From Lachnospiraceae bacterium (GTDB lineage Bacteria; Bacillota; Clostridia; Lachnospirales; Lachnospiraceae), in the NCBI GenBank assembly GCA_014804485.1, contig JAAUZT010000028.1:144766-193305 (forward strand): 48,540 bases of DNA. The letters run 5' to 3'. How positions within the stretch are numbered: position 1 is the first letter of the stretch; the number at the start of each line of letters is the position of its first letter. Positions 26,284 through 34,996 of this stretch are shown here, piece by piece. Below the pieces are notes generated by a model that worked only from the letters and a program-made list of their open reading frames with translations, was not told the origin of the DNA and did no database searches. A program made the position numbers and the translations under genes.

Positions 26284-26312
26284 TTGACTTGCTTATGATT
26301 TGCGATTATAAT
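26284..26312 (+). promoter_or_regulatory. Promoter for the relA/spoT gene
   Basis: TTGACT at 26284-26289, 17-base spacer, perfect TATAAT at 26307-26312. The mRNA leader would be about 85 bases. Confidence 0.75.
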
Positions 26313-26403
26313 AAGGGATAAAAGGTGTATATAGTTGCAGTTCATGAAGCGGTATGTACAGTAATTATATATTCACAATTCAGACAGAGCGGCTGGTGAA
26401 GCT

Positions 26404-28713
26404 ATGACAGAAGAAAAGAGAGAAGTCATTATTGATGACGGAAGAATTGAATCCATAGAGGAATTTCAGACTCCGGAGACGTTATACGAGGAGCTTATTA
26501 CTCGTGTGCGTAAATACCATCCTTCCGACGATATCTCTCTGATCGAGCGGGCTTATCAGACCGCCTATGACGCGCATAAGGACCAAGTGCGTAAATCCGG
26601 TGAGCCGTATATTATTCATCCGCTCTATGTGGCGATCATCCTCGCTGATCTGGAGCTGGATAAAGAGACTATCGTGGCGGGACTCTTGCATGATGTGGTG
26701 GAAGACACCATTATGACCGATGAACAGATCGGGGAAGAGTTCGGCGCGGATGTGGCGCTTCTGGTAGACGGCGTCACAAAATTAGAGAAATTGAATTTTC
26801 ACGGAGAGAATCCGGCGGATCGTGACAGGGATGCGGAGAAGCTGGAACGGCAGGCGGAGAACCTGCGTAAGATGTTTCTTGCCATGGCGAAGGACATCCG
26901 CGTCATATTGATCAAACTGGCGGACAGACTGCACAATATGCGGACACTGCAGCATATGCGCCCGGAGAAGCAGCAGGAGATTGCCAGAGAAACGCTGGAT
27001 ATCTATTCCCCTATAGCCCAGAGGCTTGGTATCTCTAAGATTAAGGTAGAATTGGACGATCTTTCTTTAAAATATCTGGAACCGGAAGCTTACTACGATC
27101 TGGTAGATAAAATTTCTATTCGCAAAAACGTGCGTGAACAGTACATTCAGACAATCGTGGATGAAGTCAGCGAGCATATTGAAAGAGCGGGCATCAAAGC
27201 GCAGATCGATGGCCGTATCAAGCATTTTTTCAGCATATATAAGAAAATGAAAAATCAGAACAAGACCATAGACCAGATCTATGATCTGTTCGCAGTGCGT
27301 ATTATCGTGGACACGGTGAAGGACTGTTACGCGGCGCTGGGTGTGATCCATGAGATGTATAAGCCGATTCCGGGACGCTTCAAGGATTATATCGCAATGC
27401 CTAAGGCAAATATGTATCAGTCCCTGCACACGACGTTGATTGGCAGTACAGGACAGCCTTTTGAGATACAGATCAGAACTTATGAGATGCATAAGGCGGC
27501 CGAGTACGGTATCGCCGCGCACTGGAAATACAAGGAAGCCTCCGACGGTAAGAAGGTGGAGACCCAGGAAGAAGAGAAATTAGTATGGCTGCGCCAGATT
27601 CTGGAATGGCAGAGAGACCTGTCAGACAATAAAGAATTTATGAACCTCTTAAAGAGTGATCTGAATCTTTTCTCTGACAGTGTATACTGTTTTACGCCTA
27701 CGGGAGACGTGAAGAACCTGCCGGCAGGCTCTACGACTATCGATTTCGCATACAGCATACACAGTGCGGTGGGAAATCGGATGATCGGCGCCAGAGTCAA
27801 CGGCAAGCTGGTGACCATCGATTATGAGATTAGGAACGGTGACCGCGTGGAGATCCTGACTTCTCAGAATTCCAAGGGACCGAGCCGCGACTGGCTGAAC
27901 GTGGTTAAGAGCACGCAGGCGAAGAATAAGATCAATCAGTGGTTCAAACATGAACTTAAAGACGATAATATTGTCAAGGGTAAGGAGCTGATCGCTAACT
28001 ACTGCAAGGCAAAATCCATCAATCAGTCGGATGTGCTGATTCCTAAATATCAGGAAGCCATCATGAAGAAATACGGTTTCCAGGATTGGGATTCGGTGCT
28101 GGCAGCGATAGGGCACGGCGGACTCAAAGAGGGCCAGATCATCAACCGCATGCAGGAAATGTATGAGAATGACCACCGGAAAGAGATGACTGATGCGGAA
28201 GTCATGGCGGAGGTGGCGGAGAGCGCCCAGATTAACAGAGACCGGACGCAGAAGGGCACCAGCGGTATCATCGTTAAGGGGATACACGATGTGGCGGTGC
28301 GTTTCTCCAAGTGCTGCAGTCCCGTGCCGGGGGATGAGATCGTCGGTTTCGTGACCAGAGGCAGAGGAATCTCCATCCATAGGACGGATTGTATGAATAT
28401 CATGAATCTGCCGGAGATCGACCGTAACAGGCTGATCGATGCGGAATGGCAGCAGACGGAAGCGGCGGATGGAAGATATTTTGCAGAGATCAGTATATTC
28501 GCGAATAACAGAAACGGTCTTCTGGCGGATATCTCCAAGGCTCTCACCGAGAAGGAGATTGATATTCTGTCATTAAATACGAGGGTGAGCAAGCAGGGTA
28601 CGGCGACGATCATGGTCAGCTTCGAGATTCGCAGCCGGGAGGAACTGCAGCGTATCATTGATAAGATCAGGACGATAGAAAGCATTATTGATATTGAGAG
28701 GACGACGGGGTAA
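26404..28713 (+). CDS. rel: Bifunctional (p)ppGpp synthetase/hydrolase (RelA/SpoT homologue)
   Basis: 769-residue stringent-response enzyme making and breaking (p)ppGpp. The HD hydrolase domain comes first, with IIHPLYVAIILADL and GLLHDVVEDT near 95-104 and DRLHNMRTL near 173. The synthetase domain follows, with RFKDYIAMPKANMYQSLHTT near 325-344 and EIQIRTYEMH. Then come a TGS domain (VYCFTPTGDVKNLPAGST near 425), a helical/CRD region containing KCCSPVPGDEIVGFVTRGRGIS, and a C-terminal ACT domain (ISIFANNRNGLLADISKAL). Since the HD residues are present, it is likely bifunctional. The ribosome site GGTGAAG is weak. The next gene starts 6 bases after its stop. Confidence 0.97.
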   Translation: MTEEKREVIIDDGRIESIEEFQTPETLYEELITRVRKYHPSDDISLIERAYQTAYDAHKDQVRKSGEPYIIHPLYVAIILADLELDKETIVAGLLHDVVEDTIMTDEQIGEEFGADVALLVDGVTKLEKLNFHGENPADRDRDAEKLERQAENLRKMFLAMAKDIRVILIKLADRLHNMRTLQHMRPEKQQEIARETLDIYSPIAQRLGISKIKVELDDLSLKYLEPEAYYDLVDKISIRKNVREQYIQTIVDEVSEHIERAGIKAQIDGRIKHFFSIYKKMKNQNKTIDQIYDLFAVRIIVDTVKDCYAALGVIHEMYKPIPGRFKDYIAMPKANMYQSLHTTLIGSTGQPFEIQIRTYEMHKAAEYGIAAHWKYKEASDGKKVETQEEEKLVWLRQILEWQRDLSDNKEFMNLLKSDLNLFSDSVYCFTPTGDVKNLPAGSTTIDFAYSIHSAVGNRMIGARVNGKLVTIDYEIRNGDRVEILTSQNSKGPSRDWLNVVKSTQAKNKINQWFKHELKDDNIVKGKELIANYCKAKSINQSDVLIPKYQEAIMKKYGFQDWDSVLAAIGHGGLKEGQIINRMQEMYENDHRKEMTDAEVMAEVAESAQINRDRTQKGTSGIIVKGIHDVAVRFSKCCSPVPGDEIVGFVTRGRGISIHRTDCMNIMNLPEIDRNRLIDAEWQQTEAADGRYFAEISIFANNRNGLLADISKALTEKEIDILSLNTRVSKQGTATIMVSFEIRSREELQRIIDKIRTIESIIDIERTTG

Positions 28714-28719
28714 TAAGAC

Positions 28720-29349
28720 ATGGCTGATTTGAAAATTGGCAGACTGATGTTAGGAATCTGTCAGACGAATTGTTATTTTGTGTATAAGGAAGGGACTAAG
28801 GATGTGATCTTTTTTGATCCGGCGGATAAGGGGGATTATATTTATGAGACGCTTAAGGATAAAGGGTTACAGGTTAAGGGAATCCTGCTGACTCACGGAC
28901 ATTTCGATCATATCTGGGGGACCAATAAGCTTAGGGAATTGTCTGGTGCCCCGATCTATGCCTATGAAGAGGAAAAGGCGCTTTGCGAGGATGCGGTCAC
29001 GAATGTGTCGGATCAGGTAGGCAGACCATATACGGTGATTCCGGATCGGTATTTAAAGGACGGTGAAGAGATCACCATTGCGGATATGACCTGTAAGCTG
29101 ATTGCCACGCCGGGACATACGGGCGGAAGCTGTTGTTATTATTTTGAGGAAGCGGGAATACTGGTCGCGGGAGATACTCTTTTCTTAGAGTCGGTTGGCA
29201 GAACGGATCTTGCTACGGGCAGTATGAGCGCACTGGTCAGATCCGTCAAGGAAAGACTGTTTGAACTGCCGGATGAGACGAAGGTCTATCCGGGTCATGG
29301 GGATATTACCACCATTGGGCATGAGAAGAAGTATAATCCTTTTGTATAG
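28720..29349 (+). CDS. Metallo-beta-lactamase-fold hydrolase (glyoxalase II-like)
   Basis: 209-residue cytoplasmic binuclear metal hydrolase. THGHFDH at 58-64 is the HxHxDH metal signature. GHTGGSCCYYF near 130, AGDTLF near 148 and PGHGDITTIGHEKKYNPF at the C-terminus supply the remaining ligands. Size and order match the short glyoxalase II-like group found next to relA in Firmicutes. The true substrate (a thioester such as a glutathione or bacillithiol adduct, or another) is unknown. It lies six bases after rel and is surely co-transcribed. Confidence 0.9.
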   Translation: MADLKIGRLMLGICQTNCYFVYKEGTKDVIFFDPADKGDYIYETLKDKGLQVKGILLTHGHFDHIWGTNKLRELSGAPIYAYEEEKALCEDAVTNVSDQVGRPYTVIPDRYLKDGEEITIADMTCKLIATPGHTGGSCCYYFEEAGILVAGDTLFLESVGRTDLATGSMSALVRSVKERLFELPDETKVYPGHGDITTIGHEKKYNPFV

Positions 29350-29355
29350 TAAAAA

Positions 29356-29405
29356 ATCTAACAAGTTAGATTGCGAGATTGGCTTCGCAAACCCGATGCA
29401 AACTT
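29356..29405 (+). repeat. Interspersed palindromic element, family B copy 3
   Basis: Begins seven bases after the hydrolase stop with a perfect inverted repeat (ATCTAAC/GTTAGAT, 29356-29371), then TTGCGAGATTGGCTTCGCAA and ACCCGATGCAAAC. The hairpin bases differ from copy 1 but still pair, which suggests the structure is kept. Confidence 0.65.
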
Positions 29406-29552
29406 AAATGATATGGGATGGTAAAAATGGGCGATTGCAGGAATTTGTGTTAATCGCCTATCTCAATGTAGCGGAAGATGAAGCGATGGAGGATTAACAT
29501 TCGTTATATTTGTATAGGAATATTAACGCAGACGAAAGGATGGGAATCAACC

Positions 29553-30293
29553 ATGGAAAAAGAAACAGCTTTCGGCATAAAGTTACAGATTTTAAATCGG
29601 GACACAATCAAGTACATAGCCATGTTTACCATGCTGTTAAACCACATAGCACATACACTGCTTACGCATGGTACGCCTTTGTACGAGATCTTTGAGGATA
29701 TCGGCTATTTTACGGCACCGGTAATGTGTTATTTTATGGTGGAAGGGTACGACTATACGCGATCCAAGATGAAATACGGACTGCGGCTTTTTCTCTTCGC
29801 CATAATCTCGCAGGTTCCGTATACGATGGCGTTTCATTATAGTAATTTGAATATGATTTATACGCTGTTCTGTTGTTTTATGATATTGGTGGTCATGGAA
29901 AAGGTTCAGAATACGTGGCTTAGAGCGGGATTGTGCACGCTTCTTCTGCTTGTTACGGTGGTCGGTGACTGGGCGCTTTTGGCAGCGTTTTTTACAATTT
30001 TGTTTCACAACAGCAAGGGGAACAGGAAGAAGACGATCATCAGTTTCGGTGTGGCATATGTGGTTTTTGTAGTATTAAACGTACAGAGCTATATGTACGG
30101 TGTGCAGGGGAACTGGACATCGTATGCAGTGGCGCATGCGATGTTGTCCGGGCTGGGGATCATAGCCGCGGGAGTGGCTGTGCTGGTGTTGTATAATGGG
30201 CGCCGTGCCGAGAAAGCCAGAAATTTTTCGAAATGGTTTTTCTATCTGTTTTATCCGGCACATCTGTTGATTCTGGCTCTTATAGCAAATTAA
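29553..30293 (+). CDS. TraX-family membrane protein
   Basis: 246 residues from ATG 29553, chosen because AAAGGA lies 12 bases upstream and the longer frame (29478) adds an unlikely basic leader. About seven or eight hydrophobic segments. NRDTIKYIAMFTMLLNHIAH at the N-terminus and the later YTRSKMKYGLRLFLFAIISQ are typical of TraX (PF05857), named after the F-pilin acetylase but common in Firmicutes chromosomes with no pilus. It is likely a membrane acyltransferase-like protein. It is not obviously linked to its neighbours. Confidence 0.85.
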   Translation: MEKETAFGIKLQILNRDTIKYIAMFTMLLNHIAHTLLTHGTPLYEIFEDIGYFTAPVMCYFMVEGYDYTRSKMKYGLRLFLFAIISQVPYTMAFHYSNLNMIYTLFCCFMILVVMEKVQNTWLRAGLCTLLLLVTVVGDWALLAAFFTILFHNSKGNRKKTIISFGVAYVVFVVLNVQSYMYGVQGNWTSYAVAHAMLSGLGIIAAGVAVLVLYNGRRAEKARNFSKWFFYLFYPAHLLILALIAN

Positions 30294-30309
30294 AGGTTGA
30301 GAGAAGGGC

Positions 30310-31638
30310 ATGGCATTGGTTATGAGTCAAATGAGCCAAACGGATCGACAACTTCAAATACGAAAGCTCGCAGAAGAGATCATGCGTCTTGCACACGACG
30401 GCATCTTAGTCAATATGCGGTTTCTGGATGTGGCCCTGTCTAAGTGCAAGGTGGAGTGCAGGGAGCAGACCGGCGCACACCTTTTCGACGGTGCGAAGCT
30501 GTACTATGATCCCGTGCTGCTGCTTGGACAGTATAAGACGGCGCAGGGCTATGCGGCAAGGCTGTATCTGCATACGCTTCTGCATTGTATTTTCTATCAT
30601 AGTTTCGAGACGGATAAAATGAACCGGCAGTATTGGGATATGGCGACGGATATTGCGGTGGAGCATACTATTCTGGACATGAATCTGCACTTGACGGCGC
30701 TGCCTTCCGATGACATGCTGCGAAGCCGGTTGGAGATTTTAGAGAAGCAGGCGTGCGGACTGACGGCGGAGAAGCTTTACCGGCATTTTCGGATCGAAGA
30801 ACCGTCCGAGAAGGCGAAGAGGGAATGGTATAAGCTTTGTCATTATGACGAGCATATTTATTGGGACAGACGGGAAGAGCTGGAACTGTCCCAGGCAGAG
30901 TGGCGTAAAGTAAGCGAGCGGATCAGAGCCGACTTAAAGAGCTTCAGTAAAGATAAAAATAACGCCGAAAGCGTGGAACAGAATCTGAAAGAAGCGATGC
31001 GGGAGCGGTATGATTACACGGACTTTCTGAAGAAATTTATGGTCATGGGAGAATCGATCCGGGTCAATGACGATGAATTTGACTATATATATTATACGTA
31101 CGGACTTCATACCTATGGCAACATGCCGCTGGTGGAGCCGCTTGAATACAAGGACAGTAATAAAATCAAGGACTTCGTGATTGCCTTGGATATCTCCGCG
31201 TCATGCAGAGGTAAGGTGGTGCAGGCTTTCTTGCAGAAGACCTACAATATCATGCAGGAGGGTGAGAACTTCTTTCATAAGATCAATGTGCATATCATCC
31301 AGTGCGACAGCGAAGTGCGGCAGGATACTAAGATTACGAAACGGGAACAGTTCGATGATTTTATGGAAAAAGGAAAGCTGACTGGCTTCGGGTCCACGGA
31401 TTTCAGACCGGTGTTCGAGTACGTGGAAAAGTTAAGGGAAGAACAGGAGTTTGACAATCTCAAGGGGTTACTCTATTTCACGGATGGTTATGGGATCTAT
31501 CCGGAACAGATGCCGGACTACGACGTGGCTTTCGTATTTCTTCATGAAGATGATAATGCGCCTAAGGTGCCGCCGTGGGCGATTAAGCTTGTGCTGGATG
31601 AAGAAGAGCTGGAGGAGCCGGAAGAAGTGGTGCATTGA
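30310..31638 (+). CDS. DUF2201/VWA-like metallopeptidase-type protein
   Basis: 442 residues, cytoplasmic. The N-terminal half is the DUF2201 putative metallopeptidase-like domain, with LHTLLHCIFYH near 90-100 and DIAVEHTILD. The C-terminal half is a VWA-like fold whose metal site DISAS (Asp294, Ser296, Ser298) follows a beta strand (FVIALDISAS), and a later YFTDGYGIYP. Such proteins pair with a MoxR-type AAA ATPase and probably deliver metal or remodel a client; the client is unknown. The start has GAGAAGG 5 bases upstream. The partner ATPase follows at 31869 after a family A repeat. Confidence 0.85.
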   Translation: MALVMSQMSQTDRQLQIRKLAEEIMRLAHDGILVNMRFLDVALSKCKVECREQTGAHLFDGAKLYYDPVLLLGQYKTAQGYAARLYLHTLLHCIFYHSFETDKMNRQYWDMATDIAVEHTILDMNLHLTALPSDDMLRSRLEILEKQACGLTAEKLYRHFRIEEPSEKAKREWYKLCHYDEHIYWDRREELELSQAEWRKVSERIRADLKSFSKDKNNAESVEQNLKEAMRERYDYTDFLKKFMVMGESIRVNDDEFDYIYYTYGLHTYGNMPLVEPLEYKDSNKIKDFVIALDISASCRGKVVQAFLQKTYNIMQEGENFFHKINVHIIQCDSEVRQDTKITKREQFDDFMEKGKLTGFGSTDFRPVFEYVEKLREEQEFDNLKGLLYFTDGYGIYPEQMPDYDVAFVFLHEDDNAPKVPPWAIKLVLDEEELEEPEEVVH

Positions 31639-31667
31639 AACCGGGATAGTGCAATGTAAAATAAAGC

Positions 31668-31823
31668 GTAACTGTTCAGAAGGTGCTTACGCGAGGTGTT
31701 TTTTGTGAGTGAAGCGTAAGCGGAAGTCACAGAAAACCTGAGGTAGACATGCGCGAAATTATGCAGAATGCATAATTTCTGTGCATCTTAGTAACTGTGA
31801 AGAACAGGGTTTTGAACAGTTAC
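31668..31823 (+). repeat. Interspersed palindromic element, family A copy 3 (enlarged)
   Basis: The two halves of the 55-bp element are present at 31668-31688 and 31791-31823, separated by about 102 extra bases. The insert has its own hairpins: GCTTACGC/GCGTAAGC at 31685-31692 and 31714-31721, and AAATTATGC/GCATAATTT at 31756-31778. It sits between the VWA and MoxR genes, so transcription must cross it. Confidence 0.85.
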
Positions 31824-31868
31824 AATAAAGTGTGAATAGTGCATGACAGGAGAATCAGGTAACAGACA

Positions 31869-33395
31869 ATGAATATTAAAGAGGCAAAGAACTATATTAA
31901 GGATTCCGTAAAAATATATTTGAAAAAAGACGAGGAGGGGGAGTATCGGATTCCCATCGTCAGACAGCGGCCCATATTTCTGCTCGGTGCGCCGGGCATC
32001 GGGAAGACGGCGATTATGGAGCAGATTGCCCAAGAGTTGGGGATCGCCCTTGTGTCCTACTCCATGACCCATCACACCAGACAGTCTGCGTTAGGGCTTC
32101 CCTTTATTGTGCATAAAGAGTACGACGGCAAATCCTATGACGTATCGGAGTATACGATGAGCGAGATCATCGCTTCCGTTTATGATGTGATGGCACAGAG
32201 CGGTATTAAGGAGGGCATTCTTTTTCTGGATGAGATCAACTGCGTGTCGGAGACACTGGCGCCGTCCATGCTGCAATTCTTACAGTATAAAGTGTTCGGC
32301 AGGCATCAGGTGCCGGAAGGATGGGTCATCGTGACGGCCGGTAATCCGCCGGAGTATAACAAATCGGTGCGGGAATTTGATGTGGTGACCATGGACCGGC
32401 TGAAGATTCTGGAGATCGAGGCGGATTATGGGATCTGGAAAGAGTATGCCAGAGAGCGCGGCGTGCACACGGCGATCCTGAATTATCTGGATATGAAAAA
32501 AGAAGATTTCTATCAGGTGGAGACCACGGTGAAAGGCAGAAGCTATATTACGGCCAGAGGGTGGGAGGATCTGTCCGAAATGCTGACGCTCTATGAGGAG
32601 GAAGGGATCACGGTGGAGGAATCTTTCGTGGGGCAGTATCTGCGTAATGAGCGGGTGGTGAAAGAGTTTACCGCCTACTATGATCTGTATCAAAAATATA
32701 AAAATGATTATAAAGTGGAAGAGATCCTGTCCGGTACTGTTAGAGAGCAGGCTAAGGATAAGGCGCGCAAAGCAGATTTCGATGAACGGTTATCTTTGAT
32801 GGGCATGCTGATCGACAGAATGCAGCAGGATATCAAGGAGAATATGCTGAGCGCAGAGATTCTAAATGAAGTGATGAATCCGCTCAGAGCGTTAAAGGCG
32901 AAGGCGGAGTCCGGGGCGGGTGCACAGGAGCTGCTACAGCAGATCGGGCAGCAGGCCGAAGGCAGACGTAAGTCCATGGATTCTCTGCAGAAAGCGGGAG
33001 CACTGGCGGTGCGCGATAAGCGTAAAAACAGGGCGATTATCAAATTCTTAAGCGAATGTGAGAAGCGCATGAGAATTCAGGAGGCCGGAAGCGGCGCAGA
33101 AGCTTTTGCGCAGGTGAAGGACAGCTTCGAGGCGGAAGTGGAGGATTATAAACAGAAAACAGGAGAAGTGAAGGAAAAACTGCACAATCTCTTTCAGTTC
33201 GTTGAGGATACGTTCGGTTCCGGCAATGAGATGCTGATTCTCTTAACAGAGTGCACGGCGCAGACGGACTGTGCGAAATTTATCAGTATGTACGGCTGTG
33301 AGGACTATCAGCGCCACAATGAGGAGCTGATGTTGACAGAGCGGAGCGACGGGCTGCTTGAACAGATCGAAGCGCTGGGAGAATTGACGATTTGA
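31869..33395 (+). CDS. MoxR-type AAA+ ATPase
   Basis: 508-residue AAA+ ATPase. Walker A is GAPGIGKT beginning at residue 40, and Walker B is ILFLDEIN with Asp121-Glu122. A sensor-like VTAGNPPEYNKS near 155 and an arginine-bearing VVTMDRLKILE follow. Residues from about 280 to the end form long charged helices, including AQDRM/KAKAESG-type coiled stretches, unlike the compact MoxR core, so the C-terminus may bind the VWA partner. MoxR ATPases work with VWA proteins to mature or remodel clients. The nearest ribosome site AGGAGA is 14 bases before the ATG, a wide spacing. Confidence 0.88.
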   Translation: MNIKEAKNYIKDSVKIYLKKDEEGEYRIPIVRQRPIFLLGAPGIGKTAIMEQIAQELGIALVSYSMTHHTRQSALGLPFIVHKEYDGKSYDVSEYTMSEIIASVYDVMAQSGIKEGILFLDEINCVSETLAPSMLQFLQYKVFGRHQVPEGWVIVTAGNPPEYNKSVREFDVVTMDRLKILEIEADYGIWKEYARERGVHTAILNYLDMKKEDFYQVETTVKGRSYITARGWEDLSEMLTLYEEEGITVEESFVGQYLRNERVVKEFTAYYDLYQKYKNDYKVEEILSGTVREQAKDKARKADFDERLSLMGMLIDRMQQDIKENMLSAEILNEVMNPLRALKAKAESGAGAQELLQQIGQQAEGRRKSMDSLQKAGALAVRDKRKNRAIIKFLSECEKRMRIQEAGSGAEAFAQVKDSFEAEVEDYKQKTGEVKEKLHNLFQFVEDTFGSGNEMLILLTECTAQTDCAKFISMYGCEDYQRHNEELMLTERSDGLLEQIEALGELTI

Positions 33396-33462
33396 GGTAG
33401 CAATATTTATATGAATCAAAATGCGGGAGTTCGCATTGATAGAAATGACAGGATAGAATAAT

Positions 33463-34374
33463 ATGCAGTATAAGGAAGAAATTACGGAGCATGGCTCCAT
33501 ACAATATGGATTAAACGGGGAGACTGCAGCGGTGATCGGTTATCGCGGTAAGGACATGGAAGTGGTGATCCCTGCGTCGGTTGAAGGTTATAAAGTAACG
33601 CAGATCGGTAAGAAGGCGTTCTTAAGCAACAAGGTGCTCAGACAGATTACCCTTCCGGAATCGGTGGTGCGGATAGACGACTGGGCGTTTGCCTATTGTG
33701 CCAAGCTGACGAAGATTATCCTGCCTTATCACCGTATGGAGATCAGACAGGGGATTTTTAAGGATTGTTTTTGTCTGGAACAGATCGTGGACGAAGGAGC
33801 GGATGAGAGTGAGAAGAGGACAGCGGATATCGCGTGGCTGCTGGCGGCGACCATGAGCAGACTGGATGCATTCTATCTGTTTGATTTCGAGAATGCAGGG
33901 ACAGAAGAGTGGATCAGACAGTGGGACAGCAGGATGGAGTCATTGATGCGAAAGGCGGATTCGGAAGGCTTCTCCAAGATGCTGCTGTGCGGAGAGGAAG
34001 ATTACGGAAGCCGGGAGAATAATCGGGATTACTATATGGAACAGCGCAGGCGGGAGAAGGTCAAGCTGGCGATGTTAAGACTTATGCATGATTACGGACT
34101 GGAGCAGTCTGTGCGCACGGAACTGGAGTCATATCTTCTGGCACATATCAAGGGTCAGCAGACCGAGGAAACATGGAAGGTCGTGCTGGAAGAATACGGG
34201 GATGACCTGCGGTATTATCAGTTTCTTACCAATCTGGGCGGCGTGAACGAGGATAATTTCCAAGCGATCATGGATGACTTGGGAGAGTCGCATACGGAGA
34301 TGAAAGCTTATCTGATGAAGTATCACAGTGAGCGGCATAAGGAAGAGGACGCGTTTAGCGCGTTTGTGTTATAG
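33463..34374 (+). CDS. Leucine-rich-repeat (BspA-type) protein of the VWA-MoxR cluster
   Basis: 303 residues, no signal peptide, so cytoplasmic in contrast to most BspA-type LRR proteins. Residues about 28-115 carry LRR_5 repeats: VVIPASVEGYKVTQIGKKAF, LRQITLPESVVRIDDWAF and LTKIILPYHRMEIRQGIFKD. Residues about 120-300 are helical and unfamiliar, with DYYMEQRRREKVKLAMLRL and repeated acidic stretches. It lies 67 bases after the MoxR gene on the same strand and may be a third member of that complex; this is inferred from context. Confidence 0.7.
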   Translation: MQYKEEITEHGSIQYGLNGETAAVIGYRGKDMEVVIPASVEGYKVTQIGKKAFLSNKVLRQITLPESVVRIDDWAFAYCAKLTKIILPYHRMEIRQGIFKDCFCLEQIVDEGADESEKRTADIAWLLAATMSRLDAFYLFDFENAGTEEWIRQWDSRMESLMRKADSEGFSKMLLCGEEDYGSRENNRDYYMEQRRREKVKLAMLRLMHDYGLEQSVRTELESYLLAHIKGQQTEETWKVVLEEYGDDLRYYQFLTNLGGVNEDNFQAIMDDLGESHTEMKAYLMKYHSERHKEEDAFSAFVL

Positions 34375-34435
34375 GTAATCGAAATATCATTTAAGAGGAA
34401 TAGCAGCAACAGCAGAAAAAGGAAGGAGTCTAAAG

Positions 34436-34996
34436 ATGGACTATCAGCAGCACAATTGGATAAACAAATATTTAATGCCCGGCGAATATGTTGTCTGGAA
34501 CGGCAGACCGGGCAAGGGGAATCTCCTGGCTCCATATGATATTTTTTTGGTTCCGCTCAGTATTTTGTGGTGCGGTTTTGCTATTGTATGGGAAACAACT
34601 GCGTTTATTATGCCCGCGCCTTTTTTCTTCAAGCTGTGGGGCATCCCGTTTGTCTGTTTCGGATTGTTTATGGTATTCGGAAGATTCATCCTGAAATCGT
34701 ACATAAGAAAAAAGACTATTTATGTAATTACCAACAAAAGAATCTTTTCTTTCAGGAAAAACCATATAAAGACTTTAGATTATCATATGAACCCGACAAG
34801 AAATGTAACACTGTGTCAGGACGGCACCGGGAGCATTCGGTTCTATTCAACTCTAATGTTGAATTCTCTGCTCTCGGAGCTGGATACGTTGACGGATTTT
34901 TTCACCCCAACGCAAACATTCAGTCAAAACAGTCAGCATTTTGAATTGGAGAATATTCATGACGTTAAACGTGTTCTCAAAATACTTTCAAATTAG
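34436..34996 (+). CDS. Bacterial PH-domain membrane protein
   Basis: 186 residues. The start MDYQQHNWINKYLMPGEYVVWNGRP is the entry typical of bacterial PH proteins. Two hydrophobic segments follow (about 33-55 and 60-85, separated by a short turn), then YVITNKRIFSF near 98-108, the strand pair that marks the bPH fold. AAGGAAGGAG precedes the ATG. Its stop abuts the stop of the convergent gene (34996/34997) with no spacer. Function unknown. Confidence 0.75.
   Translation: MDYQQHNWINKYLMPGEYVVWNGRPGKGNLLAPYDIFLVPLSILWCGFAIVWETTAFIMPAPFFFKLWGIPFVCFGLFMVFGRFILKSYIRKKTIYVITNKRIFSFRKNHIKTLDYHMNPTRNVTLCQDGTGSIRFYSTLMLNSLLSELDTLTDFFTPTQTFSQNSQHFELENIHDVKRVLKILSN

Noticed and set aside
28720-30293. 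Conjugation role for the TraX gene.
   Set aside because: TraX-family proteins are common in Firmicutes chromosomes and no other transfer genes lie nearby.
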